A stretch of 64,000 bases of DNA from Piezodorus guildinii (lineage: Eukaryota; Arthropoda; Insecta; Hemiptera; Pentatomidae). Each line of letters begins with the position of its first letter. Position 1 is the stretch's first letter. The stretch covers positions 20,360,635 to 20,424,634 of the forward strand of contig CM041294.1 in NCBI GenBank assembly GCA_023052935.1, in the 5' to 3' direction. Below the pieces are notes generated by a model, which saw only the letters and a list, made by a program, of their open reading frames with translations, was not told the origin of the DNA and ran no database searches. The translations under genes and the position numbers were made by a program. Shown here in pieces: positions 53,905 to 64,000 of the stretch.

Positions 53905-54985
53905 GACAATTAATAGTAAGAACTTGGTAATTGTGCAGTGGAACTGCAATGGTTTCTACAAACATTATGAATAATTTAGAATACTTTTTTCCGAAGAAAA
54001 TCCTATTTGTTTTTGTTTACAAGCGACACATTTTTTAGAATCGCAGGCAGTAAATTTAAAAAACTTTAATATTTATCGAAAAGATAGAACTGATAGTAAG
54101 CATGCCTGGGAAGGAGTAGCAATAATGGTAAAAACAGATGTACTTTCAGAAACAATTAACATCAAATCATCTTTAGAAGTTGTAGCCGCTAAAATATACA
54201 GACCAGAACCCATTACAATCTGCAATATTTACATACCACCAAATCGAAATTTCACATGCAGCGACCTACAATTAATAGTTGATCAACTTCCAAGACCTAT
54301 CATCCTGGTTGGAGATCTGAACGGACACAGCACACTGTGGGGCTCCACTCTATTCGACTAACAAAATAGGGGGAAGGAAATAGAAACGTTTATGGACAAC
54401 AATAACTTCTTAGTATTAGTTAACGATGGCTCCCCGACTCATTTCTGCGCTAATGGCGCTCTTTCCGCTATTGATTTGTCATTCGTAGACGTAAAACTCC
54501 TTTACAAAGTTCATTGGCGAGTCAAAGATACCTCGAATGGAAGCGATCACTTCCCGATTACAATAAAGTTCGACGGTGATGTGAATACAAATTCAAAAGG
54601 TATTTCTAGATGGTCTGAGAGAAGAAACCGCCATGAAGAAGTCGTCCTAGCCAGTCTACGCTGCGGTCATACCGCCATTACCCATACTTACCTCCTGAAG
54701 GGACTCTACCCTCCGACCTCCAGGACTTGCAAGAGTCCGCTGACAGTGGATAAGTAACAGGCTGGACTTTGCTCTTGGTGAGAATGAGGACAGAGTTTAA
54801 AGGTTATTCAAGTTTTTAAAAAAATGTGGAGTGTATAATCATATATAGTTTAATAACAATGTCAAAGAGAAAAAAACAAAACTAATGTTATATTGACCAC
54901 ATAATATATGTATTGTAATATGCTAATGACCCTTAGTGGGTAGATGCATATAACAATAAATAAATAAATAAATAAAATAATAATA
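53905..54985 (+). pseudogene. LINE deletion derivative: endonuclease fused to C-terminal domain
   Basis: I/Jockey-type ORF2 with RT and RNase H removed. The endonuclease runs NLVIVQWNCNGF (catalytic Asn), CLQATH (Glu replaced by Ala; normally LQETH), WEGVAIMVKTDV, ITICNIYIPPNRNFTCSDLQ, ILVGDLNGHSTLWGS (Asp, Asn), a TAA at 54359, then LSAIDLSFVDVK (Asp) and NGSDHFPITIKF (Asp-His). Without a gap follow RWSERRNRHEEVVLASLRCG and HTAITHTYLLKGLYPPTSRT, the region normally after RNase H, then C-terminal LDFALGENEDRV. The 3'UTR ends in AAAT and AAT repeats at 54950-54985. Both ends of the LINE are kept. Confidence 0.8.
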
Positions 54986-55384
54986 ATATTTAATATTAAT
55001 GAATAATAAGTATCGTCTTGCACGGCCCGTGATGTTGATGATATTAATAATGTTGTCCAATTCGATTGCAAAAGTAATTGCTTACACAATGAACATTTAT
55101 TCTATTATTCATGTAACAAACTTAATCATTCTGATTATCGTCAATCAATTATTCCAAGATGTGGTATACACATAAAGCAATTTTACTGTTTCTACGTCTG
55201 TGACTGTGCAAGGAGGTGATAAGGCCTAGATTACACAAAGCTATTAAGTTTTTTTTCTCTCTAATTTTGAGTACCCACTTTTTACTCATGAGGCGTCCCA
55301 TAAAGGTTACTCTCCCTCAGGTTTGCCCCACGTATCAAATAAGAGAGTAAATAATTGAGATGTTGACTTCCTAATGGTTCTTTT
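54986..55384. other. No supported gene
   Basis: Includes AATTTTGAGTACCCACTTTT (55262-55281), which resembles AATTTTCGGGTACCCACTTTA at 59.7 kb and may be a SINE scrap. Confidence 0.4.
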
Positions 55385-55797
55385 TTTATTTATCAATTTA
55401 TTGAAATTTACAACTGTATTAGTAAATACATCAAGTAAATTGGCTCATAATATGGATAATATACATGAAAAGACATGAAGAGAATATGCCCATTGGCAAC
55501 ACTCCACTAGGTAATGTACACTAGAAGTTCTCGAGGCCATCTTCTTGTTAGACGCCTCGGAGGATCGTCAACGAATAGAACAGGAAGCAAGGATTGAAAC
55601 TAGTGGGTTAATGTGGGAGTGAAGTTTGTCATGGAAGGAATGATACCTCGTACGGGCCAAATTAGCAACATATGGGACATCAAGGTCTTTATGGATGAGT
55701 TTGTTAGTGACAAAGTAAGGAGCATTGAGGATTTTTCGAAGGATTTTGGATTGTAAGGATTCAAAACGGGAAGAATTTGATAGTTTAGTTGTTTAGC
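55385..55797 (-). pseudogene. Jockey-type LINE 3' end
   Basis: Minus-strand SLQSKILRKILNAPYFVTNK, LIHKDLDVPYVANLARTRYH-like sequence, a frame change, then a degenerate PPRRLTRRWPRELL-type end. Closely related to the 20.7-21.1 kb copy, including the 3'UTR (TTGGCTCATAATATGG). Confidence 0.8.
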
Positions 55798-56443
55798 TTC
55801 CAGTAAAATTTCTTCGGATGGAAATTATACATTTTAAAAATCAACGTCACAATTGTGCTTCAATGTCTAGACCTACATAATAAGTTCTCTAGTGAGTGAA
55901 TAGTGAACATATAATGTATATAAATTATTTTTAAAAAAATTATCACAATAATATAAATAATTATTTTTCTTGTTGTTTCAGGTGAGCATAGATACACTTT
56001 GTCTGGTAGAACTATGGTATGTTTGTTTTCATGAATATATATAAATCAAGTAACATTTGTATTTTGTACTTGTATTTTAAACTTTGCATTATTTGTTATT
56101 TTAAAACATATGTTGGATATGCTGTAAAATGGAAAAGAAAAAAAACATTATTTCATATGGTCTTTAATAGGTGTAAAGAAATAAGAAATTTCTTTTGGCC
56201 AAAAAAAAAAAAAATTACATTCGGTGTTTTTATGTTTTGATTTCTTGTATGGATGTCAGAAATGGGATAGTGTTTTCTGGATATCATAATCAGCAAAGAC
56301 ATTACACATCATGCCATAAAGACGTCATTATGAGTGTGACCGGCGCACAGTGGACAATATGACCGATTTAGGTGGACAAAATTCTGAAACTTGTCTATAT
56401 TTAACCTTTAGGGTCCCAGATTACGAAAAAATATATTTAAAAA
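55798..56443. other. No supported gene
   Basis: AT-rich; a 73-codon frame (56019-56240) contains a poly-A run and no recognised domain. Confidence 0.4.
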
Positions 56444-57255
56444 TCTGATGCGGCTAACACACGACTTTCACTTACCTCCCTTTTTAAAACCGATTAAAGA
56501 ATTTTAAATAACTTCAAATAAGTGATGAAATTGAGTGGAACCATTAAATAATTAATGAAATGGACTTTCTATAGAAACATGAGTTTTATTAAAAAATCTA
56601 TTATATTATTATCTTAAACAATCACTTAGTTTTATCGGCTTTTCATCAACCTCTATTAACTTTCAAAAGCTTGTGTGTGAGATATTTTTTCTAAAATTTC
56701 AAGCTTTCCAACGGTATATCATACATGTATATTACTGTTGTTATGTTCAAAAACAAAAAATTGCATTAAAAATATTTTGTTTTCGTTTTTCCCCTATTCG
56801 CTCAACATTTATATTTTGCTTTTATTTATCAATGCTAACAAGATAATTTGGTTATTTTTATGGAATATACAAAATTAAAGGTACTTTAGAAGAAGAAAAT
56901 TTAAAATATCGACATTTAAGCCCTGTCAGACTATTTTAATCAGAATGAAACCTAGACGATATTAAAGCCTATTGAATTTTACAACGATATAGCGAGTTTA
57001 AACAAAATCGGTCAGAACCGTTTTTAAGAATATCGTAAAAAAGTACAAAATGCATAGTATAAAGTGGCTCTTCTGGTAAGACTGATTTTGATGAAAAAGA
57101 CTTTGTAACGTTCCGGACGTATAGTTGTCTTAAATATGATTTGCAGGACTTGTTTGGACTCAGGGGACCCTAAAACCACCCTAAATTCGAAAATGTTTAC
57201 GATCCCAATACTTTCCCCTACTATATATTTCATATATAGGTAAGTGAAAGTAAAA
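56444..57255 (+). mobile_element. REP-A, full length (subtype B end)
   Basis: TCTGATGCGGCTAACACACG, ACTTTCACTTAC, and a right end TATATATTTCATATATAGGT with AAGTGAAAGT. A microdeletion removes the usual GTTACCACAC segment (57144-57149 joins directly to GGACTTG). Confidence 0.85.
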
Positions 57256-57837
57256 TATAATAGATCCAACACAAAAAGAAAGAAAATTTTTAAAAAGAAA
57301 TAAAAGTTTGGTTTAGAATAGTTTCACTCTACATTCAAAACTTTTTTGTTTCTGTCTTGGGGATTTTTACAAAAACTGACATAGAATTAATGAAATATAA
57401 TATTATAGAAGGCAGTATTTTGGCTTTTCTGGTAGAAATAATCGAACCTGGAATGATCACTAAAAGGCAACCTAAATAATTACTTAAGTATCTAGTAACC
57501 CAAGCCCATTTATAGAGAGGGTAGCTGGAAGGTAAGAGAGTAGCTGGAAGGGAAGGGGGTGGGAGAGATAAATAGAGCGGCGGGAGGAGAGAAGCACACC
57601 GCACTGCCTCGAGGGCACTCGACCTTTCTGTGACAATCAACGCTGCTTCAAGCAGCTGTTCACAACCAACACTCCACTCTTATCTGCAACAGTCACCCTA
57701 TCACTAATTTAATGATTAATTTTCAATTTTATACTTTATCCCTTCCAATATTGAATGTTGTGAAGTGTAGGAATTAAAGTTAAAAACACACAAGTACTGC
57801 TCAGCATTATACTTCGTAACTGCATATCATGAGGAGG
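57256..57837. other. No gene; purine-rich GC patch 57505-57640
   Basis: The GC patch contains GTAGCTGGAAGG repeated (57521, 57541) and GGAAGGGGGTGGGAGAGATA. It is unique in the window and unassigned. Confidence 0.4.
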
Positions 57838-57890
57838 CACCCGTAGCGTAGTGACTAGCATAACAGCCTTCTATACACAAGCTGATTACT
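57838..57890 (+). mobile_element. SINE head fragment
   Basis: CCGTAGCGTAGTGACTAGCA followed by TAACAGCCTT resembles the tRNA-like head of the 11.4 kb SINE (GTGGCTAGCATAACAGCC). A matching 3' end lies at 58885-58970, beyond the REP-A copy. Confidence 0.55.
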
Positions 57891-57939
57891 TTGAAAAAGC
57901 GTAAAAAATACTTTGTAATGATTGCATTTACAAAACAAT

Positions 57940-58853
57940 ATGGTGCGGGCAACACACGACTTTCACTTACCTCCATTTTTAAAATCAATGAAAGAATTTT
58001 CAAAAACAGTTAGAGATAAAAATACGTGAAACTATTAAGGAATAATTTAAATTGAATTTATATAGAAACATGTGTTTTATTAAAATATCTATTATACCAT
58101 TATCTAAAATAATCAGTTAGTTTTATGTTCATTTCGTCACTCTCTATTTACTTTTAAAAGCTTGTGTATGAGATAATATTTTTTCTAAAATCTTTAGCTT
58201 TCCAACGGTATATCATACATGTATATTACTGCTCTTATGTTCAAAAACGAAAAATTGCATTAAAAACATAATTTTTCTGTTTTCTCCTTTAGTTGGGTAT
58301 CGGATTTATTCAATTTATATATTTACCTGTTTTTCATCAGCGTTAACAGATAATATAGTTATTTTTATTGAATCTACAAAATTAAAGGTACTTTAGAGAA
58401 AGAAAATTTAAAATATCGGCATTTAAGCCATGCCATACCATTTTAATTAGAATAAATCCAACATGATATTAAAGCCCATTAAATTTTACATCGATATAGC
58501 GAGTTTAATCAAAATTGTCGGAACCGTTTTTGGGAAAATCGAAAAAATGTGCAAAATGCATAGTATAAAGTGGCTCTTCTGGTAAGCTCATTTTAATGAA
58601 AAAGGTTTTGTAACGTCTCGGGCGTATAGTTGTCTTAAATATGAAATTTCAGTTTCATAGGACTTACCGTTTCTGCCCGGGAGTTACCACATCCACACAC
58701 AGACATCCACTCACACACACAGACCTTTTTGCGGGACTTAGTTATTTGGACTCAGGGGACCCTAAAACGTGTATTTCCGTTGAAAACTAGAATTTGGAAA
58801 TTTTCACGATCGCAATACTTCCCCTTACTATATATAGTAAGTGAAAGTAAAAA
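57940..58853 (+). mobile_element. REP-A, full length (subtype A end)
   Basis: TGGTGCGGGCAACACACG, then ACTTTCACTTAC at 57959-57970, with GTAAGTGAAAGT at 58837-58848 and the palindrome TTACTATATATAGTAA. Highly similar to the 24.8 kb copy throughout. Confidence 0.88.
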
Positions 58854-58884
58854 GTGATTAAAAAGCCTGTGGGATTTCAGATTA

Positions 58885-58972
58885 ACGTTGAAAATCAACA
58901 CCCTAATATAGCATCGTCCAATCAGCCTCTGTAGTTAAAAATTACAAAATGAATAAACAAACAAACATACCA
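58885..58972 (+). mobile_element. SINE 3' end fragment
   Basis: TAGCATCGTCCAATCAGCCTC, then AATGAATAAACAAACAAAC, matching the 3' end of the tRNA-SINE at 14.8-14.95 kb. Together with 57838-57890 this could be one old SINE split by the REP-A insertion. Confidence 0.6.
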
Positions 58973-59689
58973 TACATTGTTTGAGATAACCACACATAGA
59001 TATACACAGATAATTCAGATCATATACATCACCAACAATACATCAAAAGATAGATATACATCAGATATAAGAATTAGATAAAAAATATTTGCCATCAGAA
59101 ACTTAGAAATAAAATAAGAGTTAGGATTATTATGTTCTCAATTTGTTTTTTTGGTAAATCGTGATTATTTTGACTATGTTAGTTAGGAAATATACTATTT
59201 GCTAAACCTCTAATAATAAAAAATAATGTAGACTACCGTTTTCCACTTGAAGTTAATACTTAAACGTAGCTTTCAAAAAGTAACTTGGTTTTGACAATGC
59301 GATAAATATAGTGGCAAATATAGCTATTTTAAAGTATGTAATAATGGCCATACATAATGGCTCTTTTATAACTGCAATGATCATAGTAGGTTTGTGGTTT
59401 TGTCCATATCTTTAATTTCTTTACTAGACGTTATTCTATGTATGAATAAAGGTTCTATGGATAAAGAATGAGGATCTTATTTTAAGTCTTGGTCCTTATA
59501 TCCGTTCCGATCCAGTTAAAGTTAGATTGCTTTGTTTTACTATCAATCTGATGACTAAATGTCGTCACCACCGAAAACCTGTGCCACTAAAACCCATTAA
59601 GAGTCTTGGGCTCAGTACATATAATACTTTCGTACCTTTTCAAGGCCAACGGCCGTGCAATAAGGTGATTCGGCTGAGATCATGCTCAG
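58973..59689. other. No supported gene
   Basis: AT-rich to about 59500; then a GC-richer stretch reading into the SINE below. Confidence 0.4.
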
Positions 59690-59875
59690 CCGCCAGGTTT
59701 TTCCAATTTTCGGGTACCCACTTTATAGAGGCTGGGTCTGCCCCAGGAGGGACTGCATACCCCAAGATCGCCCCCGTCCCCCGTCCCCCTGGCTGAAATA
59801 AAAGAATAAATAATATTCCGTCACAACCGGAATTCGAACCGAGGACTAAACCACGTCCACCATATCCCCGATTCT
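59690..59875 (-). mobile_element. tRNA-like SINE (fourth type)
   Basis: On the minus strand a B-box-like GGTTCGAATTCCGG near 59830-59845 is preceded by GATATGGTGGACGTGGTTTA. The body is GC-rich (GGGGGACGGGGGACGGGGGC) with GGGGCAGACCCAGCCTC. No target duplication identified. Confidence 0.55.
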
Positions 59876-60061
59876 CATTGTTTACTGCAGTTTTTCGGTT
59901 CTAATCTGTTTTTTTTTTTTTTTTTATATCTTGCCAGTAGGTGTCGGCGCAATGCTTTTCTCAAATTATAACCATCCTCTCTGTTGATATTTTCCGGTCG
60001 CATTTATTTTTCCGTATTATCATACAAAATTAGGTGCTTTTGCTTACTAAAATATACTCAT
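59876..60061. other. poly-T and unassigned sequence
   Basis: T run near 59909-59925; nothing else recognised. Confidence 0.4.
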
Positions 60062-60522
60062 TAATATGTATTTAAAACTTTTGGATAAAGTTATAAATAA
60101 AAAGAGGTTAAAGAATTACATTGAGTTTCGATGTAAAGATGTAATTCCGATTAAATAACTAAATAGATATTATTATCAACAACAATATTTTTTCCCAAAA
60201 TCTTAAGCTTTCTAGCGGCTTAATATACTGGTATATTGATATTTTTATGTTAAAAAAAAAAAAATTACCTAAAAAAATAGTTGTCTATTTTCTTCTTTTA
60301 TCCGTTTTCAAATTCGTTCAATTTGAATATTTACAAAATATTGAAACATCTCAGACATATAACATTCTAAAATATGAATTTCAGTTTTAATCAAATTATC
60401 TTTTTTCGAGCTAGACATATACACAGATCTTTTTGTGGGAGTTAGTAATTTGCGAGAATTTTCACGATCGCAATACATTCTCTTAGTCAATATGTCATAT
60501 ATAAGCAGGTTATAGTAAAAAA
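60062..60522 (+). mobile_element. REP-A copy, old and deleted
   Basis: Retains TATTATTATCAACAACAATA, CCAAAATCTTAAGCTTTCTA, TTTCACGATCGCAATAC and a degraded right end CATATATAAGCAGGTTATAG. The most diverged member recognised. Confidence 0.6.
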
Positions 60523-61044
60523 TGTATTCATGTTAAAAAACTGGAGTGATAACAAATAGAGCCAGAAATACCAAAACCGAGTATATAACTTAGCATAACA
60601 TGGCTAGCTATTAGGTCATTTGTAGAAGCCCATAAAGGACGGTTTACGAAGTTGAGGTAATAAAGTTTCAAAAATGTTACTGCAGTCGACTGATCAAAGT
60701 GGAATCTGCTTTGACCATGATAAAGGCTGTGGCTTGAGGATTTAACGATAGATTGAACATTTAAATTGAATCCTATTCTACAGGTCCTGAGTAGGATTAT
60801 CTTCTCATTAACAGATCTTTGGGCTATTCCATCAATGTGAACCTTTCAAGTGTTCATTAACTAGTGTGATGGTTCCGTTTCGGTTTCATGGTTTAGTTAG
60901 CAACAACATTTAGTTTTATCAGCGGTCTTCTTGATGTATGCCGAGAGGGCATAAAACAAAGTGTACTGCATAAAACAATTTTTGAAGAGACATCATTTAA
61001 AGATACAATATAAAATAATTATTAAGATATAAACCAGTAGACAA
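60523..61044. other. No gene seen
   Basis: Moderate GC, no repeat relative, no recognisable frame. Confidence 0.4.
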
Positions 61045-61485
61045 CATTTTTATTTATATTTACAACTGTATTGGTTAATACAACAAGTAAATGAGCTATG
61101 AGATAAAACGCGTGAAAAATATATGAAGAGAAACTGCCCATTGGCAGCGCTTCAGTTGGTAAATAGAAGGCCTCGAGGCCATCATCTTTTCAAACGTCTC
61201 GGAAGATTGTCAGGTTTGGAAGAGGAGACAAGGATTGAATCTAGTGTGTTACAGTGGGAGTGGAATTCGTCATGAAAAGATTGATAACTTCGTTAGAGCC
61301 AAGTTTGCTACATTTGGAACATTAAGGTCTTTATGGATGAGTTGATTCGTGACAAAAAAGGACCATTGAGGATTTTTCGAAGAATGTCGGATTAAAGGGA
61401 TTGAAGAAAAATTAGATGATTTAGTATAGCTATAAAGCTCAACTCCGGAATTCTATATAGGCCTTATGGTTGTTGTTTGAGCCTG
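61045..61485 (-). pseudogene. Jockey-type LINE 3' end
   Basis: A diverged minus-strand copy matching 20.8-21.15 kb: the IGFRSLAILNHLIF-like region and the terminal R-R-L-K-R end near 61160-61200 (CTCGAGGCCATCATCTTTTC on the plus strand is the hallmark of RRWPRDLL), with a 3'UTR including TTGGTTAATACAACAAGTAA. It is broken at about 61485, where the putative LTR begins. Confidence 0.75.
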
Positions 61486-61493
61486 GAAATTAT

Positions 61494-61552
<59 letters not shown>

Positions 61553-62105
61553 TGTATATATTTTGTTTATAATTAAAAATCAAATCAAATTAAAAATAGT
61601 TTTTAATGAGGAAAATTTTTTTTTTGTTAGTTTATATATTATTCAAGTGCAGTTAGGGATTAGACTGATAAGAGTGTCCCCCCTTGCCCTCAAGCCAGTA
61701 CCGTTGGAACCAGCTAGCTTAGAGTACCTGTTTATCGATTGGCGCCTTCACCAATTTATCGTTCAGGACTTCATTTCGTTGACTTCTGAAGATCACCATC
61801 CTTCCATGGAGAATCGCCTACCCGTCGTACGGAAGCTAAGTTTTAATAGAAGAACCTTTTTTTTTTTTTTTTATTTGTTTATAAACCAAATTGTTTTCGC
61901 ATTTTATATATTGTAAATTTTCCTCATTTTTTTTTATTAAACTTTTATTTATTTTCATTACGTTCAATTTTATCTTTTTATTTAATATTACCTTTTTTTT
62001 TTATTTTTTTTGAATGATTAAGTACTCAAGACCAGCTCATTTCGAAACGGGATTGAGTCTACATTTTCTCATTGAGTTTTATTGTCACTCATCCCAACAT
62101 AAGTT
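61486..62105 (+). mobile_element. Probable 5' LTR of BEL/Pao element
   Basis: Position is inferred from the gag ORF downstream. The stretch contains a 50-nt T run (61498-61548) and T-rich sequence, and ends CATCCCAACATAAG followed by TTTGGTCCTCCGGCAGCCAG (62104-62123), a plausible leader/primer-binding region for this class. The left border is set where Jockey homology stops. The 3' LTR lies outside the window, so borders cannot be confirmed. Confidence 0.4.
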
Positions 62106-62308
62106 TGGTCCTCCGGCAGCCAGATTTTGAGTACTTAATTGTTAGTTTGATCGTATATTAACCAAATAAATTTAACCATTTATTTAATTATTATTTATTG
62201 AAATATTAGATTTTCTTTAAATATTTCTTTAAATTTTTGTTGTGTAATTTTCAGGCTTAAATATTTTATTATTCGTTCCAATATCATTTTTTTATTAACA
62301 GCTCTATA

Positions 62309-63307
62309 ATGCCACCTAAAACACCATCTTCTAAGGGGGATTTTGATTTAGAACTTTTAGTTGAGGAATTTAAAGATCTCGCCGATGATATATTAGAAAC
62401 ATGTACATTGGGGCGCGCATCGAGTTCCGATCCTAGTAAAAAGGGATTATTTAGGGCAAAAATTTATCGACTAGATTCCACCCACGAGAAATTTATTGAT
62501 AAATATAATGAAATTAGGAAAATATCAAAAGTAATGGGGGAACCTACCGAAGAGTACAAAGAATTAAAAGATAAAATAAGAAACAAATTTTATGAGGCAT
62601 TATCGTTTGATATTTCGCCCGGGTCTAATAAGGAATCCGCCATTACTGATGCATCTCTACGTGATACGCATGCGCGAGATTCTAATTTTCATCTGCGACT
62701 TCCTATAATTAATATCCCTTCGTTTTCAGGAAATATATCGGAATGGCCTGCATTTAAAGACACTTTTGTCTCTCTAATTCATGAAAATGAGGATCTTAGT
62801 GAAGTCCAAAAATTTCATTACCTAAAATCGAATTTGAAAGGCGCTGCAGCACAAACAATATCGGCTATTCAAATATCACAACAAGGATATACCACAGCTT
62901 GGGAGGCCCTTACTAAGCGTTTTGACAGTCTAAGAATTCAGGCAACCCATCATTTAGTAAATATTTTTAATTTTCCAACGCTGGCCAAACATTCGTTGTC
63001 TTCTTTAGAAAATTTGTCATCGACTGTTTTAGAGAGCGCAACGGCATTTCTTAAATTGAAGCTCCCAGATCCATCTGGTTTTATATTGTACACTTACATT
63101 CTTCGATTGTTGGATCATCATAGAGAGCGTTTCGAGATGAAATTTAGTTCGAAACCCGAATTACCCACTTTTCAAGAATTTTCTGAATTTATTACTCAAC
63201 AAATAGTGGAGCTGCAATCGACAGCTTTAACCTCGACCTCCAGATGTTCTCCGTCGTACACTGATGACAGGAAAAAAACGAGTCCTCATGTCCAATATAA
63301 ATTGTAA
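62309..63307 (+). CDS. gag: BEL/Pao retrotransposon Gag
   Basis: A 332-codon ORF with ATG in a good context (ATAATGCCACC). The N-terminal half is charged and helical (LELLVEEFKDLADDILETCT). Residues about 130-290 hold the DUF1759-type capsid region typical of BEL/Pao: LPIINIPSFSGNISEWPAFK, DTFVSLIHENEDLSEVQKFH, YLKSNLKGAAAQTISAIQIS and AWEALTKRFDS. The frame closes at 63305-63307. Zinc knuckles and protease follow in the +1 frame, and the two could be joined by a slip at the seven-A run 63272-63278. That is either a one-base insertion in an older single gag-pol ORF or programmed frameshifting. Otherwise uninterrupted and well preserved. Gag forms the particle packaging element RNA. Confidence 0.9.
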   Translation: MPPKTPSSKGDFDLELLVEEFKDLADDILETCTLGRASSSDPSKKGLFRAKIYRLDSTHEKFIDKYNEIRKISKVMGEPTEEYKELKDKIRNKFYEALSFDISPGSNKESAITDASLRDTHARDSNFHLRLPIINIPSFSGNISEWPAFKDTFVSLIHENEDLSEVQKFHYLKSNLKGAAAQTISAIQISQQGYTTAWEALTKRFDSLRIQATHHLVNIFNFPTLAKHSLSSLENLSSTVLESATAFLKLKLPDPSGFILYTYILRLLDHHRERFEMKFSSKPELPTFQEFSEFITQQIVELQSTALTSTSRCSPSYTDDRKKTSPHVQYKL

Positions 63308-64000
63308 TATTGTTTGTCCAATGTGTAATAGCTCTCATCGCATTGTTGATTGTTCTTCGTTTCGAAAAATGAATCCTAAACAAAGATTCGATCAGATGAA
63401 AATTTTAAATCGTTGCTTGAATTGCTTCGGATTAGGTCATTCTCTTGCTAAGTGTCCATCAAAACATTCGTGTAAGTATTGTAGCCGCCGGCATCATAGC
63501 TTACTCCATTTTTCGACCTTCGAAACACCTACTCATAATAATCAAAATAGTAGGAAAACCAATTACCCTGGACCAAGCAACGAGATTACCAATCAATCTT
63601 CAGTTACACGTATTTCCCACCAGCTGCCTCAGCTTCAGACTAACTCCAATGAACCTTCAATATCAAATAATACCACTATTCTTTCATCATCAACTTCTGG
63701 AAATCTTAATGTTCTACTTGGTACAGCTCAAGCAAGAATAAAGGACAATTTTGGACAATATCATCGTTTGAGGATACTAATAGATAGTGGGTCCCAAAGG
63801 TCATTTATCACCTCACAACTTGTGAAGAAATTGGGGCTATCAAAATTTAGAAATCCTCATCAAATAGTAGGTTTTGGGAACCAACCAATTTCGGGGGGAA
63901 AATACCGAGTTTCATGTTCACTCATACCTGAAACAGAAGATGGTCCTGAGATGGAAACTTGCGCTATTGTAATTGACCAAATTAGTTCAAACATGCCCTC
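63289..64000 (+). CDS. pol: BEL/Pao nucleocapsid and protease (5' part of pol), partial
   Basis: Continues in the +1 frame relative to gag and is open to the window edge. The ATG at 63289 is the first in frame, but translation probably enters from gag. Zinc-binding motifs are CPMCNSSHRIVDC, CLNCFGLGHSLAKC (C-x2-C-x4-H-x4-C) and CKYCSRRHHSLLH. After a polar, Asn/Ser-rich linker (about 63520-63700) comes an aspartic protease with GTAQARIKDNFGQYHRLRIL and the active-site LIDSGSQRSFIT. The strand KKLGLSKFRNPHQIVGFGNQ and a flap region follow. Protease would cut the Gag-Pol precursor. RT, RNase H and integrase should follow beyond the window. No stops in 237 codons, so the element may be relatively young. 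Confidence 0.88.

Noticed and set aside
57024..57272. 82-codon minus-strand ORF at the end of a REP-A copy
   Set aside because: It lies inside repeat sequence whose other copies have stops in this frame.
1..64000. CRISPR arrays, bacterial operons or genuine tRNA/rRNA genes
   Set aside because: No regularly spaced direct repeats, no bacterial-type gene clusters and no complete cloverleaf were found; the window is clearly eukaryotic.

Overview
The window looks like repeat-rich intergenic DNA from an arthropod, most likely an insect. It is AT-rich and full of long (TA)n microsatellites. Almost every recognisable protein comes from a transposable element. No complete host gene could be supported. 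The assignment rests on the mix of element types (Jockey/I- and RTE-type non-LTR elements, BEL/Pao, Tc1/mariner, a Penelope-like element, tRNA-derived SINEs), which is typical of arthropods; species or order cannot be read from it.

Layout. 0-9 kb: Jockey-type reverse transcriptase (RT) tails and two inverted-repeat elements (1.7-2.7 and 7.6-8.4 kb). 9-15 kb: diverged copies of a roughly 0.9 kb interspersed element (here REP-A), a tRNA-SINE with target duplications, two LINE 3' ends meeting tail to tail, and an RT relic split by a SINE. 15-24 kb: Tc1 relic, LINE relics, a SINE nested in a Jockey RT, a MITE-like hairpin and a deleted mariner. 24-44 kb: further REP-A copies, a LINE RNase H/C-terminal relic, a Penelope-like GIY-YIG relic (30.4-31.3 kb), a second mariner sharing its flank with the first, SINEs, and a Tc1 relic. 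44-50 kb: a third deleted mariner and the best-preserved element, a nearly full-length RTE-type LINE (about 45.0-49.2 kb, minus strand) flanked by a probable 23-bp target duplication. 50-55 kb: a 1.5 kb near-perfect palindromic element nested in a LINE tail, and a LINE deletion derivative with its endonuclease joined to its C-terminal domain. 55-62 kb: Jockey tails, REP-A copies and SINE pieces. 62-64 kb: the 5' part of a BEL/Pao element (gag, zinc knuckles, protease) running off the end.

The most interesting signal is a roughly 39-nt motif with a hammerhead-ribozyme-like layout: stem I, CTGATGA, one extra base, stem II, GAAAC, NTH, stem I. Recognisable copies, intact or decayed, occur at 1.78, 2.56, 7.66, 8.32, 18.33, 31.16, 43.82, 49.39, 50.57 and 51.86 kb. 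One lies just downstream of the Penelope-type GIY-YIG relic, and three pairs sit in opposing arms of non-coding palindromic elements. Penelope-like elements are known to carry hammerhead motifs, so these palindromes are best read as non-autonomous, snap-back derivatives of such an element. A second theme is the REP-A family: a 12-bp subterminal inverted repeat and an AT palindrome at one end, at least 17 copies or pieces, no coding capacity, and several head-to-head chimeras.
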